Shown here piece by piece: positions 1 through 7,491 of a stretch of DNA of 35,358 bases. Under the pieces are notes generated by a model. The model made no database searches, was not told the DNA's origin, and saw only the letters and a list, made by a program, of their open reading frames with translations. Source of the stretch: Flavobacteria bacterium RIFCSPLOWO2_12_FULL_35_11 (GTDB lineage Bacteria > Bacteroidota > Bacteroidia > Flavobacteriales > Flavobacteriaceae); contig MGWK01000098.1 of the NCBI GenBank assembly GCA_001800975.1, positions 1-35,358 of the forward strand. The letters run 5' to 3'. Positions within the stretch are counted from its first letter, which is position 1. Every line of letters begins with the position of its first letter. The position numbers were made by a program, and so were the translations under genes.

Positions 1-705
1 AATAAGGACTATTTAATAGAAGTTGAAAAAATAGCTTCATTTATGCGCAATGGAAAAAACTATTTAAACACTTCAAAATCGCCAAAAAACTTGCCTTATG
101 AAGCTTTAGAAGGTTTATTTAACGGTTCCATAAATCTGTATGTTCATGCAAACGGCGTAAAAGAAATTATCGATGCCATTCATTTTTGTAAAGAAATGGG
201 AATCTCCAAATTGGTCATTGTAAACGGAAACGACGCCTACAAAATTGCCGATTTGTTGGCTGCGAATAAAATTCCCGTAATCATTGAAAGATCACACCGA
301 TTGCCAAATAGTGTTGATGATGATTATGATTTACCTTATAAAACTGCAAAATTATTGGTAGAAAAAGGCGTGATTGTTGCTATTGGAACGGAAGGTGATA
401 TGGAGCGAATGAACTCCAGAAATTTGCCTTTTTATGCCGGAACTTGTGCCGCATTTGGATTAAATAAAGAGGAAGCCTTAAAATTGATTACTTCCAACGC
501 TGCCAAAATATTGGGAATTGATGCTTTTACGGGAACACTGGAAGTTGGCAAAGATGCCACACTATTTATTTCTGAAGGTGATGCTTTGGACATGCGAACC
601 AACAAATTGACAGATGCTTTTATTCAGGGAAGAAAAATTAGTTTGGAAACGCACCAAACGGAATTATGGCAACGCTACGATAAAAAGTACAGTTCACAAG
701 AATAA
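1..705 (+). CDS. Amidohydrolase family protein (C-terminal part; start outside window)
   Basis: The reading frame is open from base 1, so the true start lies upstream; about 234 C-terminal residues are present. The segment resembles the end of an imidazolonepropionase-like metal-dependent amidohydrolase: a strand-helix repeat of TIM-barrel type (KLVIVNGNDAYKIADLL, then IPVIIERSHRLP), a GVIVAIGTEGD segment near where these enzymes keep the last metal/catalytic Asp, the helix KEEALKLITSNAAKILGID, and the closing beta-sandwich signature GTLEVGKDATLFI...GDALD...VTDAFI-like IQGRKI. These endings are typical of the family; the substrate cannot be told. A strong terminator follows the stop directly, so this is the last gene of its transcript. 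Family is confident, specificity unknown. Confidence 0.8.
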   Translation, partial: NKDYLIEVEKIASFMRNGKNYLNTSKSPKNLPYEALEGLFNGSINLYVHANGVKEIIDAIHFCKEMGISKLVIVNGNDAYKIADLLAANKIPVIIERSHRLPNSVDDDYDLPYKTAKLLVEKGVIVAIGTEGDMERMNSRNLPFYAGTCAAFGLNKEEALKLITSNAAKILGIDAFTGTLEVGKDATLFISEGDALDMRTNKLTDAFIQGRKISLETHQTELWQRYDKKYSSQE

Positions 706-709
706 CTGT

Positions 710-738
710 AAAGCCCTGAATAATTTCAGGGCTTTTTT
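710..738 (+). terminator. Rho-independent terminator after amidohydrolase
   Basis: AAGCCCTGAA (711-720) pairs with TTCAGGGCTT (725-734) around a TAAT loop and is followed by a run of T. It closes the amidohydrolase transcript. Confidence 0.85.
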
Positions 739-774
739 TAAATATCGCCTTATTTTTAAAATTTTAATTATTAG

Positions 775-782
775 TATCTTTA
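775..782 (+). promoter_or_regulatory. Candidate -7 promoter box for the RNA methyltransferase
   Basis: TATCTTTA, one mismatch from the Bacteroidota consensus TAnnTTTG, lies 18 bases before the chosen ATG at 800 and after the preceding terminator. It supports the short form of the gene. Confidence 0.35.
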
Positions 783-799
783 CATATTATTTAGGTAAC

Positions 800-1606
800 A
801 TGCACAAACAAATAACCAGCGCACAAAATTCTTATATAAAAGAACTTGTTCAGCTTAAAGAAAAATCTCGTTTACGCAAGCAAACTCAAACATTTTTAAT
901 TGAAGGTTTGCGCGAAATTTCTTTGGCTATTGAGGGAAATTATGTGATTCAAACCATTTTGGCTGCGACGTCAATTATTGATAATGCAGCAATTGAAAAG
1001 CTGCTTAATTCTGTAAATTATCATATTGAAGTGATTGAAATTTCTAATGATGTTTACCAAAAATTGGCTTTACGAGAATCTACCGAAGGCATTTTGGCCG
1101 TAGCTAAAAGCAAAGATTTAACGCTGAGTTCAATTATATTTAAAAATAAGAATCCGTTAATTTTGGTTGCGGAAGCACCAGAAAAACCTGGAAATATTGG
1201 TGCTCTTTTGAGAACTGCCGACGCTGCAGGACTTGATGCGGTGCTTATCGCCAATCCGAAAACCGATATTTACAATCCGAATATTATTCGTTCCAGCATT
1301 GGCTGTGTTTTTACAACGCAAATAGCAACCGGGACAACTTCTGAGATTATTTCATTTTTAAAGGAACATCACATCAATCTGTATGCAGCTTCATTAACGG
1401 CATCTGTTGAATATCAAACCGTAGATTATACAAAACCCAGTGCCATTATTGTAGGAACAGAAGCAACAGGACTGACTGATGAATGGCTTCAAAACACTTC
1501 AAAAAATATCATTATTCCAATGCGCGGTGCCATAGATTCCATGAACGTTTCTGTTAGCGCAGCAATTATTTTGTTTGAAGCGGTGAGACAACGGGGAAAT
1601 AATTAG
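800..1606 (+). CDS. TrmH/SpoU-family RNA 2'-O-methyltransferase
   Basis: A 268-residue protein of the SPOUT class, which transfers methyl from S-adenosylmethionine to a ribose 2'-OH in rRNA or tRNA. An N-terminal substrate-binding domain (about 1-100, starting MHKQITSAQNSYIKEL, basic) is followed by the SpoU domain. All three motifs are visible: motif 1 EKPGNIGALLRTADAAG, with the Asn-Arg pair used in catalysis; motif 2 IIVGTEATGL; and motif 3 IPMRGAIDSMNVSVSAA, which forms the knotted cofactor pocket. I chose the ATG at 800 because the longer frame reaches back through the upstream terminator and because the conserved N-terminus starts here. Which RNA position it modifies cannot be deduced; RlmB-like and TrmH-like members both remain possible. 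Confidence 0.9.
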   Translation: MHKQITSAQNSYIKELVQLKEKSRLRKQTQTFLIEGLREISLAIEGNYVIQTILAATSIIDNAAIEKLLNSVNYHIEVIEISNDVYQKLALRESTEGILAVAKSKDLTLSSIIFKNKNPLILVAEAPEKPGNIGALLRTADAAGLDAVLIANPKTDIYNPNIIRSSIGCVFTTQIATGTTSEIISFLKEHHINLYAASLTASVEYQTVDYTKPSAIIVGTEATGLTDEWLQNTSKNIIIPMRGAIDSMNVSVSAAIILFEAVRQRGNN

Positions 1607-1660
1607 TGATTAACAATTATTAATGAATGATCAATGTTTAATAATTAAACTTTAAAAATA
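1605..1660 (+). repeat. Left imperfect inverted repeat flanking the four-helix-bundle gene
   Basis: This short AT-rich stretch contains TAATTAGTGATTAA...CAATTATTAATGAATGAT. Read against the reverse complement of 2020-2058 (TAATTAATGATTAA...CAAT...TAATTAATGAT) it matches with few differences and one gap, so the small gene at 1666-2010 sits between two related, oppositely oriented sequences. Confidence 0.45.
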
Positions 1661-1665
1661 ATGCT

Positions 1666-2010
1666 ATGAAAGAAAATTTAATTGCTGATAAAACGTATGA
1701 TTTTGCTATTAAAATGGTATTCTTAAGTAAAAAATTATATGCACAAAATGAATATGTGTTATCCAGACAAATTTTAAAATCGGGCACCTCAATAGGAGCA
1801 AATGTTGAAGAAGCTATTGGAGGTATTTCTAAAAAAGATTTTAGAGCAAAAATGGCTATATCTTACAAAGAAGCTAGAGAGACTAACTATTGGTTGAGAA
1901 TACTTAGAGATACAAATTATATTGAAATTGAAGAATTCAATTATTTAAATGGCGAAATTACAAGTATTTTAAAAATTTTATATAAAATAATTGAATCCTC
2001 AAAAGAATAA
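1666..2010 (+). CDS. Four-helix-bundle protein (23S rRNA IVS / S23 family)
   Basis: A 114-residue all-helical protein with the signatures of the family first seen in intervening sequences of 23S rRNA genes and related to the Avd accessory protein of diversity-generating retroelements. The marks are KTYDFAIKMVFLSKKL (helix 1), LSRQILKSGTSIGANVEEA (helix 2, nearly invariant in the family), SKKDFRAKMAISYKEARET (helix 3) and YWLRILRDTNYI (helix 4). It is not in an rRNA operon here and no reverse transcriptase is near. The gene is noticeably richer in AT codons than its neighbours and is bracketed by imperfect inverted repeats, which suggests it arrived as a small cassette between the methyltransferase and the protease. 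Its cellular role is unknown; family members form pentamers that bind nucleic acid in the Avd case. Confidence 0.85.
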   Translation: MKENLIADKTYDFAIKMVFLSKKLYAQNEYVLSRQILKSGTSIGANVEEAIGGISKKDFRAKMAISYKEARETNYWLRILRDTNYIEIEEFNYLNGEITSILKILYKIIESSKE

Positions 2011-2019
2011 AAAGCCAGA

Positions 2020-2058
2020 AATCATTAATTACACATTGTTAATTAATCATTAATTACA
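2020..2058 (+). repeat. Right flank: 14-bp direct repeat within the inverted-repeat arm
   Basis: AATCATTAATTACA occurs at 2020-2033 and again at 2045-2058, separated by CATTGTTAATT. The second copy ends one base before the protease ATG at 2060. The reverse complement of this stretch resembles 1605-1660. Confidence 0.6.
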
Positions 2059-2059
2059 A

Positions 2060-3292
2060 ATGACTCCACAAACCCTATTCTATATACTAATCGGCATAAT
2101 AATTGTTAAGTTTTTATTTGACACTTATATTGATTCCTTAAATTCAAAACATTTTAATGATCCTATTCCAGCTGAATTAGAGGGGATTTATAACGAACAG
2201 GAATATTTAAAATCTCAGGAGTATCAAAAGGCAAATTATAAATTTTCGGTAGTGACAAGTATCATTTCCATTATTACGACGCTGTTATTTTTTATTTTTG
2301 AAGGCTTTGCATTCGTTGATAATATAGCCCGAAACTTTTCGGACAATGCCATTGTTATTACTTTAATTTTCTTCGGAATTATTCTTTTTGCAAGCGATAT
2401 TTTGTCACTTCCGTTTTCGTATTATGCCACGTTTGTGATTGAAGAAAAGTTTGGATTTAACAAAACTTCAAAAAAAACATTTGTATTGGACAAAATTAAA
2501 GGTTGGTTTATGATGATTTTTCTGGGCGGCGGAGTTTTGGCATTAATTACCTGGTTTTATCAGTTGACAACCAATAATTTTTGGTTATATGCCTGGATTT
2601 TGATGGGCGTTATCACCATTTTTATGAATCTATTTTATTCAAAATTGATTGTCCCTATTTTTAACAAACAAACACCTTTGGAAAACGGCGAATTAAAAAA
2701 TGAAATTGAAAATTTTGCAAATAAAGTTGGATTTAAGCTCGACAATGTTTTTGTTATTGATGGTTCCAAAAGGTCTACAAAAGCAAATGCCTATTTTTCA
2801 GGATTCGGAAAACAAAAGAGAATTACACTTTACGACACCTTAATAAATGATTTAAAAACTGATGAAATTGTAGCTGTTTTGGCTCATGAAGTTGGGCATT
2901 ACAAGAAAAAACACATTATTTATAACTTACTGGCTTCTATTTTATTAACGGGATTTACATTCTATATTTTATCGTTATTGGTCGGTAATTTAACCTTGTC
3001 ACAAGCTTTGGGAGTTCAAAATGCCAGTTTTCATATTGGACTTATCGCTTTTGGCGTTTTATACAGTCCGATTTCTGAAATCACCAGTTTATTTATGAAC
3101 GCCTTATCCAGAAAATTTGAATATGAGGCAGATGATTATGCCAAAGTAAATTTTAATGGTATTGCATTAATTTCGGCCTTAAAAAAATTGTCAAAAAATA
3201 GTTTGAGTAATTTAACGCCACATCCTTTATATGTGAAAATTCATTACTCCCATCCTACGCTATTGCAGCGTTTTCTAAACTTGAAAAAATAA
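2060..3292 (+). CDS. M48 family membrane zinc metallopeptidase (CAAX protease Ste24-like)
   Basis: A 410-residue integral membrane protease of the Ste24/CAAX type, the usual length for the bacterial family. Membrane segments are visible near residues 4-20, 63-85, 95-120, 148-167 and 172-193, with more around 285-310 and 325-345. The catalytic zinc site is HEVGH at 276-280 in AVLAHEVGHYKKKH; the third ligand is the Glu of FEYEADDYA near 355. The conserved NAYFSGFGKQKRITLYDT segment (about 243-260) precedes it. Family knowledge points to degradation of membrane or prenyl-like substrates; bacterial substrates are poorly known. The ATG lies immediately after the repeat flank of the preceding small gene, so its promoter must be in or upstream of that insertion. 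Confidence 0.92.
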   Translation: MTPQTLFYILIGIIIVKFLFDTYIDSLNSKHFNDPIPAELEGIYNEQEYLKSQEYQKANYKFSVVTSIISIITTLLFFIFEGFAFVDNIARNFSDNAIVITLIFFGIILFASDILSLPFSYYATFVIEEKFGFNKTSKKTFVLDKIKGWFMMIFLGGGVLALITWFYQLTTNNFWLYAWILMGVITIFMNLFYSKLIVPIFNKQTPLENGELKNEIENFANKVGFKLDNVFVIDGSKRSTKANAYFSGFGKQKRITLYDTLINDLKTDEIVAVLAHEVGHYKKKHIIYNLLASILLTGFTFYILSLLVGNLTLSQALGVQNASFHIGLIAFGVLYSPISEITSLFMNALSRKFEYEADDYAKVNFNGIALISALKKLSKNSLSNLTPHPLYVKIHYSHPTLLQRFLNLKK

Positions 3293-3300
3293 ATGCAAAT

Positions 3301-3316
3301 AATTGATTAATCAATT
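3301..3316. repeat. 16-bp perfect palindrome before rel
   Basis: AATTGATTAATCAATT is a perfect palindrome between the protease stop and the rel ATG at 3337. It may be an operator, but such AT-rich palindromes also arise by chance. Confidence 0.3.
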
Positions 3317-3336
3317 TTAATCAGTATTTTTAAGCG

Positions 3337-5556
3337 ATGACATACAACTTATCCATAGAAGAAGAAAATAAAGAGATTGCAAGGCGCTACAAAGATTTGT
3401 TGAAAGGCGCCTACCAATCATTTACGGATACCGATAAAAAAGAAATTAGAAAAGCTTTTGAATTGGCGTTGGAAGCACATAGTAAGCAACGCCGTTTAAC
3501 TGGTGAACCTTACATATTTCATCCGATTGCCGTGGCAAAAATTGTTGCCTATGAAATTGGTCTGCATGCCACTTCAATTATTGCCGCTTTATTGCATGAT
3601 GTTGTTGAAGATACTGCATATACTTTTGACGATATTGAGCACTTATTTGGCAAAACTGTCGCTAAAATTGTTTACGGTTTAACAAAAATTTCTCACTTAA
3701 AAAAAGATCAGGACGCTTCTATTCAAGCGGAGAATTTTAGAAAAATGCTCCTGACTTTAAATGATGACGTAAGGGTTATCCTAATAAAAATTGCCGACCG
3801 GTTGCACAATATGCAAACTATGGAAGCAATGCCGGTAGACAAGCAAGTAAAAATTGCTTCGGAAACCTTATATATTTATGCACCGCTTGCGCATAGGTTA
3901 GGACTTTACAATATAAAAACAGAGTTAGAAAATCTTGGTTTAAAATATACAGAACCTGAAGTTTACAATGATATCCTTGAAAGAATTACCCAAAGCAAGG
4001 AAGAACAAGACAAGTACATTGAATCATTTTCCAATATTATCAGAGAAACTTTAGATAAGGAAGGATTTGAATATATTATAAAAGGTCGCAGAAAATCAAT
4101 CTATTCCATTCATAAAAAAATGCTTTCACAAGGGGTTAGTTATGATGAAATTTATGACAAATTTGCCATTAGAATTATTTATAAATCCACCCCAAAAGAT
4201 GAAAAATTTGATGCCTGGAAAATATATTCAATCGTAACCGATCACTTTAGGCCCAATCCAAGCAGATTGCGGGATTGGATTAGCCAACCCAAATCTACAG
4301 GATATGAATCGCTTCATATTACGGTAATGGGTCCACAAGGAAAATGGGTTGAAGTACAAATTCGTTCAGAAAGAATGGATGAAATTGCCGAAAAAGGATA
4401 TGCAGCGCATTATAAATATAAAAATGCAAATGAGCGGGAAAATGGTTTGGAAGATTGGTTGAATAAGATTAAAGAAACTTTTGAAAATTCAAATGGGAGC
4501 GCCATAGATTTTGTGGAAGATTTTAAATTAGATCTTTATGCCAAAGAGATTTTCATTTTTACGCCTAACGGTGAACTAAAAGCATTGCCCAAAAGTTCCA
4601 CAGCTTTAGATTTTGCATTTGCAATTCACACACAAGTGGGAATGAATTGCAGAGGCGCAAAAGTAAATGGAAAATTAAAACCTATAAGCCACGTCTTACA
4701 AAGTGGAGATCAGGTTGAAATAATTACCTCAAAAAGTCAAAAACCAACCATTGGCTGGTTAGATTTTGTGGTGACTGCCAGAGCACGAAATCGTATTAAA
4801 AACGCATTAAAAGAAAGTCAGAAGAAAATTGCGGAAGAAGGAAAAGAAATTTTATCCCGAAAACTCAAACATTTAAAAATTGATCTCAATGAAAAAACAG
4901 TCAATGAGCTTGTAACACATTTTAAACTGAGAACAAGCCAGGATTTATTTTACCGAATGGGAATTGGTTCAATTGACAACCCCATGTTAAAAGAATTTAT
5001 CAGCAAACGAAACAATGCTTTTGTAAGTTTCTTTAAAAACAGAATTAAACGCAGTGCAATTAAACAGGAACTCCTTGAAAAGGACGAAATTGTAGACAAA
5101 TATGATTCTTTGGTCTTCGGAAAAGAAGAAGAACACTTAGATTATAAAATGTCACCGTGCTGCAACCCAATTCCGGGCGATAAAGTTTTCGGATTTATTA
5201 CCATAAACGACGGGATTAAAATTCACAAACAAGATTGCCCAAATGCAATTAGTTTACAGGCCAATTATGCTTACAGGGTTTTAAGTGCCAAATGGATTGA
5301 CTCCACAAAACAGGAATTTAAAGCCATTATTAAAATTTACGGCGTTGACCATGTAGGAATGGTGAATGAAATTACCCAAATTATTTCGAACAATATGAAT
5401 GTAAATATTCATAGTTTGAATATTTCGGGCGATGACGGACTTTTTGAAGGAAATATTACCGTAAGTGTAAAAAATCGTTCCCAACTTCAAAAATTGTGTG
5501 ATAACATTAAAAAAATTGAAGGTATTGACACTGTAAACAGAATTTATAAACATTAA
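3337..5556 (+). CDS. rel: Bifunctional (p)ppGpp synthetase/hydrolase (RelA/SpoT homologue)
   Basis: A 739-residue long-form alarmone enzyme. Domain order: HD hydrolase (about 45-200) with His62 (FHPI) and the His87-Asp88 pair followed by Glu91-Asp92 (LLHDVVEDT), all needed for ppGpp breakdown; synthetase (about 240-370) with the GRRKSIYSIHKKM substrate motif, FAIRIIYK, and VEVQIRSERMDEIAEKGYAAH; TGS domain (about 400-460, EIFIFTPNGELKALP); the conserved Cys-rich stretch MSPCCNPIPGD; and a C-terminal ACT domain (about 665-737). Both catalytic centres look intact, so it should make and degrade (p)ppGpp and run the stringent response. Long-form Rel enzymes sense uncharged tRNA on the ribosome. 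No terminator is obvious after it; the Fur-family gene follows 102 bases on. Confidence 0.95.
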   Translation: MTYNLSIEEENKEIARRYKDLLKGAYQSFTDTDKKEIRKAFELALEAHSKQRRLTGEPYIFHPIAVAKIVAYEIGLHATSIIAALLHDVVEDTAYTFDDIEHLFGKTVAKIVYGLTKISHLKKDQDASIQAENFRKMLLTLNDDVRVILIKIADRLHNMQTMEAMPVDKQVKIASETLYIYAPLAHRLGLYNIKTELENLGLKYTEPEVYNDILERITQSKEEQDKYIESFSNIIRETLDKEGFEYIIKGRRKSIYSIHKKMLSQGVSYDEIYDKFAIRIIYKSTPKDEKFDAWKIYSIVTDHFRPNPSRLRDWISQPKSTGYESLHITVMGPQGKWVEVQIRSERMDEIAEKGYAAHYKYKNANERENGLEDWLNKIKETFENSNGSAIDFVEDFKLDLYAKEIFIFTPNGELKALPKSSTALDFAFAIHTQVGMNCRGAKVNGKLKPISHVLQSGDQVEIITSKSQKPTIGWLDFVVTARARNRIKNALKESQKKIAEEGKEILSRKLKHLKIDLNEKTVNELVTHFKLRTSQDLFYRMGIGSIDNPMLKEFISKRNNAFVSFFKNRIKRSAIKQELLEKDEIVDKYDSLVFGKEEEHLDYKMSPCCNPIPGDKVFGFITINDGIKIHKQDCPNAISLQANYAYRVLSAKWIDSTKQEFKAIIKIYGVDHVGMVNEITQIISNNMNVNIHSLNISGDDGLFEGNITVSVKNRSQLQKLCDNIKKIEGIDTVNRIYKH

Positions 5557-5633
5557 ATTTGTTCACAATGCAAAGTTAATAAATATGCTACTCACCTGCC
5601 CTTTTATTGAAAAAATAGAATTAAATTTGTTCA
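5552..5633 (+). promoter_or_regulatory. Tandem 14-bp repeats each holding an exact TAAATTTG -7 box
   Basis: ATTAAATTTGTTCA occurs at 5552-5565, overlapping the rel stop codon, and at 5620-5633. Each contains TAAATTTG (5554-5561 and 5622-5629), an exact match to TAnnTTTG. The second is about 30 bases before the regulator's ATG and is the better promoter. Duplicate promoters, or a repeated operator for the Fur-family protein encoded next, are both possible; the -33 element is weak. Confidence 0.45.
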
Positions 5634-5658
5634 GTTTTAAAACTCAATTAAGATAATT

Positions 5659-6102
5659 ATGAGTAATGAAGATCAAAAAGTTGTAAAGGCTGTTTTTGTG
5701 AATTTTCTTGAAACAAACAGCCATAGAAAAACGCCTGAGCGATTTGCTATTTTGCAAGAAATTTATAATTTAGACCATCATTTCGACATCGAGTCACTCT
5801 ATATCCAGATGAAAAACAAAAATTATCGGGTGAGCAGAGCCACACTTTACAATACCATTGAATTATTATTGGAATCAGGTTTGGTAAGAAAACATCAGTT
5901 TGGACAAAATCAGGCGTTTTACGAAAAGTCTTATTTTGACAAACAGCATGACCATGTTATTTTAACTGATACCGGTGAAGTCATTGAATTTTGTGATCCT
6001 AGAGTTCAAATTATTAAAAAGACCATTGAAGAAACTTTTAATATTGACATTCAAAAACACTCGCTCTATTTCTACGGAACAAAAAAAACAAACAACAATT
6101 AA
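5659..6102 (+). CDS. Fur-family transcriptional regulator lacking the CxxC zinc pair
   Basis: A 147-residue Fur/PerR-type repressor. The winged helix covers residues 1-85, with [14 protein letters not shown] and the recognition helix [20 protein letters not shown]; the dimerisation domain follows, with the His97-Asp98-His99 metal motif. In canonical Fur the sequence after HDH runs LICxxCG; here it is VILTDTG, so both cysteines (positions 102 and 105) are replaced by Leu and Thr and the usual structural zinc site cannot form. The single Cys in EFCDP remains. It likely controls iron, zinc or peroxide genes; which metal it senses is not clear. purA starts 17 bases after the stop, so they are probably co-transcribed, an unusual pairing of a metal regulator with purine synthesis. 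Confidence 0.9.
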   Translation: MSNEDQKVVKAVFVNFLETNSHRKTPERFAILQEIYNLDHHFDIESLYIQMKNKNYRVSRATLYNTIELLLESGLVRKHQFGQNQAFYEKSYFDKQHDHVILTDTGEVIEFCDPRVQIIKKTIEETFNIDIQKHSLYFYGTKKTNNN

Positions 6103-6119
6103 TACATATAATTAAGCAA

Positions 6120-7391
6120 ATGGCTGTAAATTTATTATTAGGACTGCAATGGGGAGATGAAGGAAAAGGCAAAATTGTAGACGTCCTCACGTCTAATTAC
6201 GATATTATTGCTAGATTTCAAGGAGGTCCAAACGCAGGGCATACCTTAATTTTTGATGGGCATAAACACGTTTTACATACTATTCCTTCAGGTATTTTTC
6301 ATAAAAATGCGATGAATCTTGTAGGTAACGGCGTGGTGATTGATCCCGTAATTTTCAAAAAAGAATTAGAAAACTTAGAAAAATTTAATTTAGACATAAA
6401 ATCTAAATTATTAATATCAAGAAAAGCACATTTAATTTTACCAACGCATCGCCTGCTTGATGCAGCCAGTGAAACTTCAAAAGGAAAAGCCAAAATTGGC
6501 TCAACCTTAAAAGGAATTGGTCCAACTTATATGGATAAAACCGGAAGAAATGGTATGCGTGTTGGAGATTTGGAATTAGAAGACTGGAAAGAAAAATATC
6601 ATGCATTGACTGAAAAACACCTTAGAATGCTTGAATTCTTTAAAGTTGAAATTGAATATGATTTACCGGAATTGGAAAAAGAATTTTTTGGCGCCATTGC
6701 CGTTTTAAAACAACTTCCTTTTATTGACAGTGAAGAGTATTTAAACAATGCCATAAAAAACAAAAAAACTATTTTGGCAGAAGGTGCACAAGGTTCTATG
6801 CTAGACATTGATTTTGGAACTTATCCTTATGTAACTTCTTCAAACACAACAGCAGCCGGTGCGTGTACTGGTTTAGGCGTAGCGCCAAATAAAATTGGCG
6901 AAGTAATTGGGATTTTTAAAGCCTATACCACTCGTGTTGGTTCGGGGCCTTTTCCTACTGAATTATTTGATGAAGACGGTGCAACAATGGGAAGGGTTGG
7001 ACAAGAATTTGGCGCTACAACAGGAAGACCACGCCGTTGCGGCTGGTTGGATTTGGTAGCGTTGAAATATGCGGTGCAAATTAGCGGTGTCACCCAACTG
7101 ATTATGATGAAAGGTGATGTTCTTTCAGGATTTTCTATATTGAAAGCTTGTACTTCATACAACTATCAAGGAACAGAAATTAATCATTTGCCTTATAATA
7201 TTGAAGAACACAATGTAACACCGATTTATACCGATTTTAATGGTTGGAAACAAGATTTAACGGGAATGACAAGCGCAGCAACATTGCCAAAAGAATTGAA
7301 CGATTATATTAAGTTTATCGAAGATTTTGTTGAAGTGCCCATTAAAATTGTTTCTGTGGGTCCCGACCGAACGCAAACAATTATAAGATAA
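6120..7391 (+). CDS. purA: Adenylosuccinate synthetase
   Basis: A 423-residue cytosolic enzyme joining IMP and aspartate using GTP, the first step from IMP to AMP. It begins with the family signature LLLGLQWGDEGKGKIVD (GTP-binding loop and catalytic Asp), followed by ARFQGGPNAGHTL (IMP site, catalytic His). Further marks are STLKGIGPTYMDKTGR, the AEGAQGSMLDIDFGTYPYVTS block, TRVGSGPFPTE, EFGATTGRPRRCGWLDL and, near the end, VSVGPDRTQTI. Length and motif order are those of a complete enzyme. A terminator follows directly. The shared transcript with the Fur-family gene is inferred from spacing only. Confidence 0.97.
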   Translation: MAVNLLLGLQWGDEGKGKIVDVLTSNYDIIARFQGGPNAGHTLIFDGHKHVLHTIPSGIFHKNAMNLVGNGVVIDPVIFKKELENLEKFNLDIKSKLLISRKAHLILPTHRLLDAASETSKGKAKIGSTLKGIGPTYMDKTGRNGMRVGDLELEDWKEKYHALTEKHLRMLEFFKVEIEYDLPELEKEFFGAIAVLKQLPFIDSEEYLNNAIKNKKTILAEGAQGSMLDIDFGTYPYVTSSNTTAAGACTGLGVAPNKIGEVIGIFKAYTTRVGSGPFPTELFDEDGATMGRVGQEFGATTGRPRRCGWLDLVALKYAVQISGVTQLIMMKGDVLSGFSILKACTSYNYQGTEINHLPYNIEEHNVTPIYTDFNGWKQDLTGMTSAATLPKELNDYIKFIEDFVEVPIKIVSVGPDRTQTIIR

Positions 7392-7398
7392 AAAAATA

Positions 7399-7426
7399 AA
7401 AAAGCTTCATAATTTGAAGCTTTTTT
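7399..7426 (+). terminator. Rho-independent terminator after purA
   Basis: AAAAAGCTTCA (7399-7409) pairs with TGAAGCTTTTT (7415-7425), leaving a short AT loop and a T run. The stem is A/T-flanked on both sides and could act in either direction. Confidence 0.85.
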
Positions 7427-7466
7427 ATTTTAATTCACATTTAGAAATTACATCCTACTTTTTCAT

Positions 7467-7474
7467 TAATTTTG
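7467..7474 (+). promoter_or_regulatory. -7 promoter box for the OstA-like gene
   Basis: TAATTTTG, an exact TAnnTTTG match, lies 17 bases before the TTG start at 7492. That implies a very short leader and supports the TTG start over any downstream ATG. Confidence 0.5.
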
Positions 7475-7491
7475 TAACAAAATAAATAGGT

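Noticed and set aside
614-799. N-terminal extension of the RNA methyltransferase frame
   Set aside because: It overlaps the amidohydrolase end and runs through a strong terminator; the conserved protein begins at the ATG at 800.
5281-5553. 90-aa minus-strand ORF under the rel ACT domain
   Set aside because: It mirrors a well-conserved coding region on the other strand and has no promoter or recognisable domain.
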